A DNA stretch of 61,196 nucleotides from NCBI RefSeq assembly GCF_019966535.1, contig NZ_JAIMID010000026.1, forward strand, positions 1-61,196. The letters run 5' to 3'. Under the pieces are notes generated by a model. It ran no database searches and was not told the DNA's origin. It saw nothing but the letters and a program-made list of their open reading frames with translations. This document shows positions 8,019 to 14,846 of the stretch, piece by piece (the first letter of the stretch is position 1; each line of letters starts with the position of its first letter). Origin of the DNA: Mesobacterium pallidum (GTDB lineage Bacteria > Pseudomonadota > Alphaproteobacteria > Rhodobacterales > Rhodobacteraceae). The translations under genes were made by a program, and so were the position numbers.

Positions 8019-8175
8019 TGTCCCCCTCCGGGGTGCCAAGGGGCGTGAAGTCACAATCAGGCGCGACGGGTGCTGTGGACGCAAGGAACGTGAAGCAATT
8101 GGCCTGCGGCTCCCGATACTGGGTGCAGGAGGCCAGCGCGCCGAGCGCAGCCAAAGCGATAAGAATACGGATCAT
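8008..8175 (-). CDS. Short lipoprotein of the T4SS operon (VirB7-like position)
   Basis: A 55-residue protein with a lipoprotein signal: MIRILIALAALGALASC, with Cys-17 as the lipid site after LAS. The mature peptide of 39 residues has two further cysteines (NCF, DCD). GGAGG stands five bases before the ATG, which overlaps the virB4 stop. The 3' end overlaps the next gene's start by 11 bases and carries that gene's ribosome site. VirB7 is likewise a tiny lipoprotein that disulfide-bonds to VirB9, so this is a reasonable VirB7 candidate, but sequence alone does not prove it. Confidence 0.7.
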   Translation of the reverse strand: MIRILIALAALGALASCTQYREPQANCFTFLASTAPVAPDCDFTPLGTPEGDIEV

Positions 8176-10547
8176 GAAAGCCTCCAAAAATCTGGGCGGT
8201 CGCGGTAATCGGCGCCGACGAGCGCCTCGCCTTTCTCCATGCCGCCGAGGATGGTGAGATTGGGCCCGAGAGCACTGAGATCGGCATCGACCACGATCGA
8301 GCCCTGATCGTCGCGGATCAGTGCCAAACGGCTGTTGCTGCCCGTGTTGAGAAGGACGTCGAGCTCCTTCTCCGTGAGGTTCAGCATGGCGTAGTCCGCA
8401 GGCTGCGCGCGGATATTGGGCAGCAGGATCTGCGTCGGAACGGCTTCGACGATGGTCTTGCCGGTCCGGGTGCGCTCAAGCTGGCTGGCATATTGCGTCA
8501 TCATCACCGCGACGGTGTTCTGCTTGCGCGCAGTCACGAGCCAGTTCGACAGCCGTTCGGCGAAATATGCGTTGTCGAGCGCCTTCCAGGCCTCGTCGAT
8601 CACGATGATGGTGGGGCGGCGGTCCTCGATCTCGCGCTCGACCCGGCGGAAAAGATAGGAGAGAACAGCCATCCGCTCCTTGTCGGCCTCGCTGTCGAGA
8701 ATGCCGGTCAGATCGAAGCCCACCACATCGCCTTTGAGCGAGAACGTGTCCTCGAGGCTCTGCCCGAAGATCCAGCCGTAGCGGCCGTCTTCGGTCCACT
8801 CGAGCAGGCGCTGGTGCAGATCGCCGCCATCATCTGTGGACACAAAAAGCGATGCGAAATCCCGCCAGTTCCGCAGGGCCGGATTGGAGGCCTGGGCATT
8901 CTGGCGCACGACTTCCTGGATGCGGTTGGTCTGCGCCGGGGTCAGGGGTTTGTCGGCGCGGTAGAGCAGCGTTGTGAGCCAGTCCGAGAGCCAGGCGGTG
9001 CCACGACTATCGGTTTCAGTCCAAAGGGGATTGAGACCCGTGGGCTGACCGGCGTTCAGGGATGCGTAGCGCCCGCCATTTGCGCGGACGGCCATTTCCA
9101 TGCCGAGGCGGTAGTCGAAAACGAAGATCCGCGCGCCTGCGCGGCGGGCCTGGGTCATCAGGAAGGCCGAGAGTACCGACTTGCCCGACCCCGGCCGCCC
9201 CATGATCAGGGTATGCCCGCTGGTCGGTTCTTTGTCCGGGCTGCCTTGCTCGTGATAGGAAAACCGGTAGGCGCTCTGCTCCGGCGTGGGCAAATAAGTG
9301 ACGACCCGGCCCCATGGGGTTTTCGCGGCGGGTTTGCCGAGCTGTGTCCGGTGAAAGGCCGCAAAATCCGCGAAGTTGCGATTGGTGACGGCGCTGGCAC
9401 GCACGCGCTTGGGCTGGTTGCCGGGATGCTGGCTGAGGTAATGGGCCTTTGCGGCGACCCGCTCACCGATCATCTTCACGCCTTCGGTCGCGGCGGCGTT
9501 CACGATTTCGGCGCTGAGCGTCTGCAGCTCATCCAGCGTTTCGCAGAAGAGCGTCACGACCATATGGTGTTCGCCGAAGCTTTGGCGCTTGGCCTCGAGA
9601 TCATCGGCGGCGATATCGAGGGCTTCTAGGAGCGAGAGGGCCGCGTCCTGGCTGGCCTGCATCTGGCGCTTTTGCCGTTTGATGCGGCCCGCCATGAGGT
9701 TCGAATTGATCGGGGTGAAGGAATGCGTGACGATCATGTCGACCGGCAGGTTCAGCATGTCGAACATGGTGCAGGAGGTGCCTTCCGAGTATTCTCCGAT
9801 GGTGAAGCTCTTGCCGTAGCGGTGGCCCACGACGCCCTCGGAAAGCTCGAAATGGTCGCCGTGAAACGTCACGCGGGTATTGGCGACGTTGACGGACAAA
9901 AAGCCGTAGGTGTTCGCTGGGTAGAGCGGCAGCTCTGTTCCGGTGTTGAGCGCGCCCAAAAATCCCACCAACTCTCCCGATCCGGCTGACAGCAGGCGCG
10001 GCTTGAGCTCGGTAAGCCCCGAGAGGAAGACGTTCACGGCCTCACCGAGGCGCTGCAGGCGTTTGCGGGTCTCTTCTCTCAGGCGGTCCGGCGCGCTGCG
10101 GCCGAGGTGCGGTAGGAGGCTTTTCGGAGGCGGGCGGTGAATGACGGTGAGCGTCAGTGTTTTGTCGCGGAGCCCGCTGGTCTCAAGTTTCGCGCGCCAG
10201 CGCCGGTCAACCTCGCCTGCGAAGCTGTCCTCACAGATCGGGTCGAAATCAGGTTTGATGGCCTTGGAGACCTTGTGGACGTAATAGCTGAATTCCGGCC
10301 CGAGCTGCGCGACGATGCGGGCAAAAAGCGCCGTCACCTTGTCGAGATAGGCATCGTCCGTCGTGTAGCTGTTGATTCCCTCGAGCCGGATGCAGCGGAA
10401 GAGTTCGTTCACCCGGGTCCGCACGGTCTGGTCGTCGACGAGGCTCACATAGGGCAGCATATGCGCAAGCCGGGTCTCGCGCGCATACCAGTCTGGGGTC
10501 ATTGTGCGGGCATCGAGCGCAGCATCACGGGCGTCATCACGGGGCAT
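8172..10547 (-). CDS. virB4: VirB4 secretion ATPase
   Basis: VirB4 is the largest T4SS ATPase and acts at the inner membrane in pilus assembly and energy supply. The N-terminal CagE/TrbE/VirB domain is followed by the P-loop GRPGSGKS near residue 449 and Walker B TIIVIDEAW near residue 649. The RecA-like C-terminal half ends with QILLPNIRAQPADYAML, usual for the family. I choose the ATG at 10547 (MPRDDARDAA), with GGGGA six bases upstream. An in-frame ATG 15 bases earlier has no ribosome site. It overlaps virB3 by 11 bases and the lipoprotein gene by four. Confidence 0.94.
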   Translation of the reverse strand: MPRDDARDAALDARTMTPDWYARETRLAHMLPYVSLVDDQTVRTRVNELFRCIRLEGINSYTTDDAYLDKVTALFARIVAQLGPEFSYYVHKVSKAIKPDFDPICEDSFAGEVDRRWRAKLETSGLRDKTLTLTVIHRPPPKSLLPHLGRSAPDRLREETRKRLQRLGEAVNVFLSGLTELKPRLLSAGSGELVGFLGALNTGTELPLYPANTYGFLSVNVANTRVTFHGDHFELSEGVVGHRYGKSFTIGEYSEGTSCTMFDMLNLPVDMIVTHSFTPINSNLMAGRIKRQKRQMQASQDAALSLLEALDIAADDLEAKRQSFGEHHMVVTLFCETLDELQTLSAEIVNAAATEGVKMIGERVAAKAHYLSQHPGNQPKRVRASAVTNRNFADFAAFHRTQLGKPAAKTPWGRVVTYLPTPEQSAYRFSYHEQGSPDKEPTSGHTLIMGRPGSGKSVLSAFLMTQARRAGARIFVFDYRLGMEMAVRANGGRYASLNAGQPTGLNPLWTETDSRGTAWLSDWLTTLLYRADKPLTPAQTNRIQEVVRQNAQASNPALRNWRDFASLFVSTDDGGDLHQRLLEWTEDGRYGWIFGQSLEDTFSLKGDVVGFDLTGILDSEADKERMAVLSYLFRRVEREIEDRRPTIIVIDEAWKALDNAYFAERLSNWLVTARKQNTVAVMMTQYASQLERTRTGKTIVEAVPTQILLPNIRAQPADYAMLNLTEKELDVLLNTGSNSRLALIRDDQGSIVVDADLSALGPNLTILGGMEKGEALVGADYRDRPDFWRLS

Positions 10548-10815
10548 AGCTGTCCCCGCCATGGATGCTGCGGTTTCGCGTGGGTGGCGTCTCCTGCAGC
10601 GCCGTCATCATTACGTCGATGAAACGCGGGTCCCAATCGGCGGCCTTCCACAGCACCGGATAGAGCAGGGCGGCGACACCCAGCACCGCGATGTGCTGGA
10701 TCCAGACGAACAAGAGCACCGAACCGAAGAGCCAGACCATCGCGTACATGATGGGCAGGCCCAGAAGCTTCGGCGGGCGCACGAGCCCAAGAAAGAGAGG
10801 CGCGCGCTCAGCCAC
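10537..10815 (-). CDS. virB3: VirB3 inner-membrane protein
   Basis: The 92-residue product has the VirB3 layout: a short N-terminus with PLFLGLVRPPKLLGLP, then two closely spaced membrane segments (MYAMVWLFGSVLLFVWIQH and AVLGVAALLYPVLW). A hydrophilic tail with DWDPRFIDVM follows. The start is a GTG at 10815, overlapping the virB2 stop by eight bases. Reading further upstream gives Ser/Arg/Pro-rich sequence that is the shadow of virB2. VirB3 works with VirB4 in pilus assembly. Confidence 0.88.
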   Translation of the reverse strand: MAERAPLFLGLVRPPKLLGLPIMYAMVWLFGSVLLFVWIQHIAVLGVAALLYPVLWKAADWDPRFIDVMMTALQETPPTRNRSIHGGDSYAP

Positions 10816-11101
10816 CGGCAAAAACCGCGGCAACGATGGTGGGGGCGGCGGCAACACCAGCGATGCCCACGAGGACCCAGAGCGCCTGGCGCAGGTCGAT
10901 GATGTTGAAGAACCAGCTGAGAAAGACCCCGAGAACGGCCAGCGTCGCGATGACAACGCCAAGTGGGCCGGTCAGCGCATCGACGATGCCCTGTAACAGG
11001 CTCTGGATCGGGGAGAGATCGATGCTCTGTGCAAGGGCGGGTTCGGCAATCAGCAGGAATAGCGCCAGCGAGGCGACAAAGAGGTTTGAAATCTGTTTCA
11101 T
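10808..11101 (-). CDS. virB2: VirB2 major pilin
   Basis: This is the pilin subunit of the secretion pilus. The 97-residue precursor has a signal peptide ending at EPALAQS (about residue 24), a short loop, and two hydrophobic helices (GVVIATLAVLGVFLSWFF and ALWVLVGIAGVAAAPTIV) separated by NIIDLRQ, the TrbC/VirB2 plan. It starts at 11101, overlapping the upstream transglycosylase stop by four bases. Confidence 0.9.
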   Translation of the reverse strand: MKQISNLFVASLALFLLIAEPALAQSIDLSPIQSLLQGIVDALTGPLGVVIATLAVLGVFLSWFFNIIDLRQALWVLVGIAGVAAAPTIVAAVFAGG

Positions 11102-11802
11102 GAATTTGATCCTTCCAATCGGGCCACGACGGCCATGACGCGGGCCACGTGGTTCTGGGTTTCTCGGTAGGGGGGGACGCCGCCATACTGGCGGACCGCA
11201 TCGGGTCCGGCGTTGTAGGCAGCCAGCGCCAGACGCGGATCGCCGAACGTCTCCAGCATCATCGCGAGGTAGCGGGCGGAGCCGTCGAGGTTCTGCAATG
11301 GTTGACGCGGGTCGACGCCGAGATCACGCGCAGTGGCGGGCATCAGCTGGCCAAGGCCAATGGCACCTGCACTTGAAATCGCATCCTGCCGGTAGGCGCT
11401 CTCAACCTCAATATTGGCTCGATAGAGAGCCAGCCAATCCGTCACGGAAAGCCCCGCGCGACGCAGGCCGGGATGGCCGGCATAGCGCAAGGCCGTGATC
11501 TGAATCCCGGAGAGGACATCGGCGCGGGGCAGGGGAGTCGGGCGGGCAAGGGCCTCGACTTGGACGCCCTCTTGCTCGGCCTCTACCTCGCCGAAGATCG
11601 CGATCCCATCGGAGGCCGAACCCTGACCGATGCCGTCATTGTAGTTTCGAGCAAAGCTGCTTTGGGAGCGGGACGGGATCAGGGAGCCGTCGCTCTCCAT
11701 GACCAGCACCATTTGCGCGGAGGCTGGCGCGGCGACCAGCCAGAGGCAGACGAGGTTAGTTGTCAGCGCCCTTGGCTGATGGGGCTTTGTCTGACGGCGC
11801 AA
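11098..11802 (-). CDS. virB1: VirB1-type lytic transglycosylase
   Basis: An SLT-domain murein hydrolase: catalytic Glu in NIEVESAYR, then GAIGLGQLMPATARDLG and LALAAYNAGPDAV. These are the standard motifs of family 1 transglycosylases. The start is uncertain. A TTG at 11802 yields a normal signal peptide (h-region TTNLVCLWLVAAPASAQ), whereas an ATG at 11847 and longer versions reach further into the upstream gene. I see no good ribosome site for any of them. The gene overlaps virB2 and the preceding hypothetical gene. It is the shorter of two transglycosylases in the operon. Confidence 0.8.
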   Translation of the reverse strand: MRRQTKPHQPRALTTNLVCLWLVAAPASAQMVLVMESDGSLIPSRSQSSFARNYNDGIGQGSASDGIAIFGEVEAEQEGVQVEALARPTPLPRADVLSGIQITALRYAGHPGLRRAGLSVTDWLALYRANIEVESAYRQDAISSAGAIGLGQLMPATARDLGVDPRQPLQNLDGSARYLAMMLETFGDPRLALAAYNAGPDAVRQYGGVPPYRETQNHVARVMAVVARLEGSNS

Positions 11803-12136
11803 GTTTGTGCGTACGGCTTGTCCCCGCCTCAAGCGGCAGGTCGACATGCGCAAAGCCAAGGCCAATGAAGAAAGACACCACGCCGGAGATCGTCTTGAAC
11901 TCGCGGATCTTGATATCGTTGTAGGTCGTCCGCGTGCGGGCGGTGACGAGGAGCTTTTCCACGCCATCATCAGAGACAACGCGCATGATCCAGACCCCGT
12001 AATAGCTGGGGCCTTTCTTGTGTGCCGACTCCTGGCACAGGATTTCTGCGCTATAGCCGCTTTCCACGAGCTCGCGGAACCTGGCTTCCGTAACCACATT
12101 TGGTGCTTCGATGTCCCAGTTCATGGCCCGGCTCAC
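11756..12136 (-). CDS. Hypothetical protein, first gene of the T4SS operon
   Basis: The 126-residue product has no family I can name. It starts with a GTG at 12136 with GGAGA four bases upstream. The middle is a mixed alpha/beta region (YYGVWIMRVVSDDGVEKLLVTART), followed by a weak hydrophobic stretch (ISGVVSFFIGLGFAHVDL) and a charged Lys/Ser/Pro tail. No signal peptide is seen, so it is probably cytoplasmic or membrane-attached. As promoter-proximal gene of the virB operon it could act in control or substrate handling, but nothing in the sequence decides. Confidence 0.6.
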   Translation of the reverse strand: MSRAMNWDIEAPNVVTEARFRELVESGYSAEILCQESAHKKGPSYYGVWIMRVVSDDGVEKLLVTARTRTTYNDIKIREFKTISGVVSFFIGLGFAHVDLPLEAGTSRTHKLAPSDKAPSAKGADN

Positions 12137-12292
12137 GCTTTCTCCAATGGCGCGACCCCAGGCATTCCTACTTGAAGCCCAGAGTTACGATAGTATATTA
12201 TCAACCGCAAGATGTAATATCGTGCTTTAGCTGTAGTTTGGTTACGCAAACACTAGTCACGGCCAGTGTCCGCGATCAAGGAGATAACAGGT
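12137..12292. promoter_or_regulatory. Divergent promoter region of the T4SS operon and an exported-protein gene
   Basis: This AT-rich 156-base gap must hold the start signals of the minus-strand virB operon and the plus-strand gene at 12293. It contains the 14-base motif CGATAGTATATTAT at 12188-12201, which recurs inverted at 14221-14234, plus an AATATCG run at 12216. I cannot assign -35 and -10 boxes with confidence. Confidence 0.45.
12188..12201 (+). repeat. 14-base AT-rich motif, copy 1
   Basis: CGATAGTATATTAT occurs here on the plus strand about 90 bases upstream of the exported-protein start at 12293, and as an exact inverted copy at 14221-14234. With the next base it reads GATA-N6-TATC, a near palindrome suited to a dimeric regulator or to a promoter core. 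Confidence 0.5.
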
Positions 12293-12586
12293 TTGAGAAA
12301 CCCAAGGTTGACAGGCCTGCTCCCATTGCAAGCTATGGCCCTTCTGATCTGCGTTCCCGGGCCGGTTTTGGCGGAATCCTGCTTCGCCCCGGCCCGTCCT
12401 TTCCTGCCAAGCGATTCGCAGGCGGCGCGGGACTATGCGGATATCATCCGTGGCGATTTCGAAGACTACATCCAGGATATCCAGAGCTACTTCCGTTGCC
12501 TCGACAGCGAACGCGCCCGCGCGTTCGAGGAAGCGCGCGAAGTCAGCGAGGACTATGGCCGATTTCTGCAATTGGCAGGGGATTGA
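12293..12586 (+). CDS. Small exported hypothetical protein
   Basis: A 97-residue protein with a signal peptide (about residues 1-27, ending GPVLAES) and a helical acidic mature part with two cysteines (SCFAP and FRCLDSE) and SQAARDYADIIRGDFEDYIQDI. I choose a TTG start at 12293 with AAGGAG eight bases upstream. A GTG at 12266 would extend the N-terminus without a ribosome site. It is divergent from the virB operon and points toward the XRE regulator. Similar small Cys-containing exported proteins accompany conjugation genes, but no family can be named. Confidence 0.6.
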   Translation: MRNPRLTGLLPLQAMALLICVPGPVLAESCFAPARPFLPSDSQAARDYADIIRGDFEDYIQDIQSYFRCLDSERARAFEEAREVSEDYGRFLQLAGD

Positions 12587-12688
12587 TGGGCAGCTTCGGG
12601 AGCATCAGACTTGCAGCCCATGGAAACCAGACGCCGATAACACCCTCAAATATCTACTTTTTAGATAACGGATTTCATCCGCTAGCGA

Positions 12689-12709
12689 CGTCACAAAAGG
12701 TATGTGACG
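12689..12709. promoter_or_regulatory. Inverted repeat over the ribosome site of the XRE gene
   Basis: CGTCAC at 12689-12694 and GTGACG at 12704-12709 form a dyad that ends one base before the GTG start at 12711. Two further dyads lie just upstream: TATCTA/TAGATA (12651-12667) and CGGAT/ATCCG (12669-12681). Sites over the start of a small XRE gene are typical of autoregulation. Confidence 0.45.
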
Positions 12710-12710
12710 C

Positions 12711-12968
12711 GTGGCAAAGACAATCAGAACAAATGGTCAGTTGGCGCTCGTCCGTGCGTTGGTTGATGCACGTCAGAATGCGGGTCTCAGCCAGCAGCAG
12801 TTGGCGGCGAAGCTCAAACGCCACCAGTCGTTTGTGGCACGTCTCGAAAGCGGCGAGCGTCGTATCGACGTCGTGGAGTTTACAGTTCTGGCGAGGGTTA
12901 TTGGCTTTGATAAAGATGAAGTCCTGTCGATTGTCGAAGCCGCCACGGAGCCCGACCACAGGATTTGA
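12711..12968 (+). CDS. XRE-family helix-turn-helix regulator
   Basis: An 85-residue protein made almost wholly of an XRE/Cro DNA-binding domain: LALVRALVDARQNAGLSQQQLA, LKRHQSFVARLESGERRID, then VVEFTVLARVIGF. It has no second domain, so it is probably a simple dimeric repressor. The start is GTG at 12711, preceded by dyads that may be its operator. It sits downstream of the exported-protein gene on the same strand, 124 bases on. It may control the neighbouring virB operon or its own promoter; the target is not shown by sequence. Confidence 0.8.
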   Translation: MAKTIRTNGQLALVRALVDARQNAGLSQQQLAAKLKRHQSFVARLESGERRIDVVEFTVLARVIGFDKDEVLSIVEAATEPDHRI

Positions 12969-13137
12969 AGCCAATGAATTGTTGAGAACGCGGGAACCCA
13001 TTTTCCCGGTCTGATGATCATTCCCTCCTCGAGGACCAGTTAGCCAACATCAAAGAAGCCCGGCGCGCGGTCGTAGTGAACGCTCTGCAACCCCACGCCG
13101 CAATTCGCAGCGCCGCAGTGCAGGAAGTCAGTAAACA

Positions 13138-13365
13138 GTGAACGAAGATAAGGGTGAGGGCGTCGCGATCGCCACTCTGATCGGGACCGATGGGTGCAGT
13201 GTTGTTGGTTGGGTTTATCGCTGGAGGACAGGCTCACATGCGGTGATGTGGGACGTCCAGGGGCCCCGGCCGGTATCGGAAACCCGGCCGGATATAAGTG
13301 ACGAACAGAAGCAAGAAATCGACTTCGATGCGCTGACGAGGATCGGAAGAAGCGACGACGGGTGA
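13138..13365 (+). CDS. Hypothetical small protein
   Basis: A 75-residue acidic protein beginning with GTG at 13138 (MNEDKGEGVAIATLIG). It has a beta-rich front with GWVYRWRTGSHAVMW and a Glu/Asp-rich tail. Composition and codon use look coding, but the ribosome site is weak (GGAAG 11 bases upstream) and no family is recognised. An open stretch just before it in another frame (13031-13138, ending at the TGA that overlaps this start) may be a remnant of another small gene. Moderate doubt remains. Confidence 0.4.
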   Translation: MNEDKGEGVAIATLIGTDGCSVVGWVYRWRTGSHAVMWDVQGPRPVSETRPDISDEQKQEIDFDALTRIGRSDDG

Positions 13366-13485
13366 ACAGAGCGAACCCGCGGTGTTTGCCTAAACGCCAA
13401 ACAGCATGTGGACCGCGAAGCGTATGCGGTGAGGTCTTGCAAGCCAAAGAAGCCGTCTTCCATGACAAATCTACGTGGCGGCAGG

Positions 13486-14181
13486 TCAGTAGTTCACCTG
13501 CTCGAACCCGTAGTTGCCGTCATAGTCACGCCAATCGACGAAGACGGATCGGTGATAAATGCCAGGGCAATGCTCGCCCCAACGTTCAAGTCCCACATGG
13601 GCCTCGGGCAGGGCAGTTATCGAAGATCGCTGCCATGAGAAGTCGCCTTGGGTCCCGTAGGTGCCGAGGACCACGGTCGCGCTTCGGTTACAATCCCCAT
13701 CGCGCCCGGACTCGTGCTGTCGTGCATACCGTACATCGAAGACGCGGATGGACCGCACGAAATTGAACGCTGGACCGCTGATATCGATGTCCGCGCGGTC
13801 CTGAACGAGCCGCAGGGCGAGGTCGGTGGGAACGAGATTATCTACTGGCAAGGATTGAAGCGGTCGACGGGTGTCGGTTCGGTACAAGGCTTCAAAGATG
13901 CGGCCAGCGTTGTTTTGTAACCGATCGTTCTCGTAGGAGGCGCCCATGGGACAGCGCCAGATTTGCAGCGGTGGTTCGACCGGCCAGGGCGTGATCCGCC
14001 GGATAAATTCGGCGCGGGCTCGGGCGCAAGGGACGGAAGCAGGCCAGCCGCCAGACAGGCACAAGAGGATCGCGCAATCGATCGGGTATGTCTGCGCGCG
14101 GGCGGGTATTGGCAGCGAAGAACTTGTCACGGTCAAAGCGACTGCGACCGAGGGGAGGAGCTTCTTGAGTAAATGGCGCAT
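13486..14181 (-). CDS. Exported hypothetical protein next to the T4SS region
   Basis: A 231-residue protein with a basic n-region (MRHLLKKLLPSVAVAL) and a signal cleavage near IPARAQT. The mature part begins YPIDCAILLCLSGGWPAS and has the pattern CARARAEFIRRITPWPVEPP, then a Trp-rich beta-region to the end (VFVDWRDYDGNYGFEQV). I choose the ATG at 14181, with GGAGG eight bases upstream; an ATG at 14217 lacks a ribosome site. No enzyme motif is evident. Proteins of this look accompany alphaproteobacterial conjugation regions, which suggests an accessory transfer role. The promoter region carries the 14-base AT motif. Confidence 0.6.
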   Translation of the reverse strand: MRHLLKKLLPSVAVALTVTSSSLPIPARAQTYPIDCAILLCLSGGWPASVPCARARAEFIRRITPWPVEPPLQIWRCPMGASYENDRLQNNAGRIFEALYRTDTRRPLQSLPVDNLVPTDLALRLVQDRADIDISGPAFNFVRSIRVFDVRYARQHESGRDGDCNRSATVVLGTYGTQGDFSWQRSSITALPEAHVGLERWGEHCPGIYHRSVFVDWRDYDGNYGFEQVNY

Positions 14182-14220
14182 GCTGTGGAGCCTCCGGGAT
14201 GGGAGTTCAGCATACATACA

Positions 14221-14234
14221 ATAATATACTATCG
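14221..14234 (-). repeat. 14-base AT-rich motif, copy 2
   Basis: Exact inverted copy of the motif at 12188-12201, here oriented toward the exported-protein gene that starts at 14181, 40 bases upstream of its start. In both copies the same strand of the motif faces a small exported-protein gene, which argues for a shared promoter or operator. Confidence 0.5.
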
Positions 14235-14374
14235 CAACGCTAAGTATAAAGTCGCATAATGAAGTTTATGTTAACCAACTGGCGCCCTGAGCCGCTAAAA
14301 CATTACGATTTGATAATGCCCCGGCAAGGGCAGTGCCACTGTACCAAAGTTACTCCTTTGCGAAAGGAGCGACC

Positions 14375-14440
14375 ATGTTCAGAACATTCGGATTGCTCTT
14401 GGGTCTCGCAACTGCTGTAGCTCTTTTGTTTATGGTTTCG
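14375..14440 (+). other. Orphan gene start (possible truncated membrane protein)
   Basis: A strong ribosome site (GAAAGGAG, six bases) precedes an ATG at 14375 and a 22-residue signal-like or membrane stretch, MFRTFGLLLGLATAVALLFM. After that the reading becomes Arg/Pro/Ser-rich and runs antisense through the SpoIIAA-like gene, so the true gene appears to end near 14440. This looks like the 5' end of a gene cut off at the border between the secretion region and the metal island. A very short leader peptide is an alternative. Confidence 0.3.
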
Positions 14441-14483
14441 AACAGATGCTGTCTTCTGCGAAGGCATCTGATTGAAAGCTACT

Positions 14484-14846
14484 CTACCTTTCACTTGCCC
14501 AGGCGATTGCCGCCTTCATTTCCGCCGGGTCGAACCGACGGAGTTCTGCCGTGGTCAGCACGTCGGCGAACCTGGTTCCCCACTCCAACAAAGCCCCTTC
14601 GCCCACCACAGCGACGCGGCGGAAGTCATTCCTATGGGCTGTGTCGATTTTCAGATCTTCGAGCAGAGCGGACGGCCCATCGTAGCCTTCGAACCTCGTG
14701 AGATCGAGAACCAGGCCGGGCTTACTTGTCTCTTGCAGGCGCTCATGAAGCAGGGCGTGCATCCGTTTCAGGTCGCTTTCGCTGAGCTTGCCCTCGCAGG
14801 CGAGGCCAATCGTGTCGTCATGAGCTGTCAGTGTCTCGGTGAACAT
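14484..14846 (-). CDS. SpoIIAA-like (STAS-fold) protein
   Basis: This 120-residue soluble protein matches the SpoIIAA-like/STAS pattern. There is an N-terminal strand region (TIGLACEGKLSESDLKRM), a central strand LVLDLTRFEGYDGPSALLEDL, and a C-terminal helix ending PAEMKAAIAWASE. Such proteins are found beside ion transporters, but their partner is generally unknown. The start is the ATG at 14846 with GAGGAAAACC before it; a longer version would add 25 Thr/Lys-rich residues lying inside the CDF gene. It overlaps the CDF exporter gene by 29 bases and is third in the operon from the MerR-type promoter at 16573-16603. Confidence 0.75.
   Translation of the reverse strand: MFTETLTAHDDTIGLACEGKLSESDLKRMHALLHERLQETSKPGLVLDLTRFEGYDGPSALLEDLKIDTAHRNDFRRVAVVGEGALLEWGTRFADVLTTAELRRFDPAEMKAAIAWASER

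Noticed and set aside
8493..9629. Plus-strand frame of 378 codons opposite virB4
   Set aside because: Long only because of GC-rich antisense coding; no ribosome site, and virB4 motifs are on the other strand.
12972..13138. Open plus-strand stretch ending LQPHAAIRSAAVQEVSKQ
   Set aside because: No start codon in frame after the preceding stop; possibly a remnant, but not enough to call a gene.
13040..13468. Minus-strand frame of 142 codons
   Set aside because: Arg/Ser/His-rich shadow of the small plus-strand gene, with no ribosome site.
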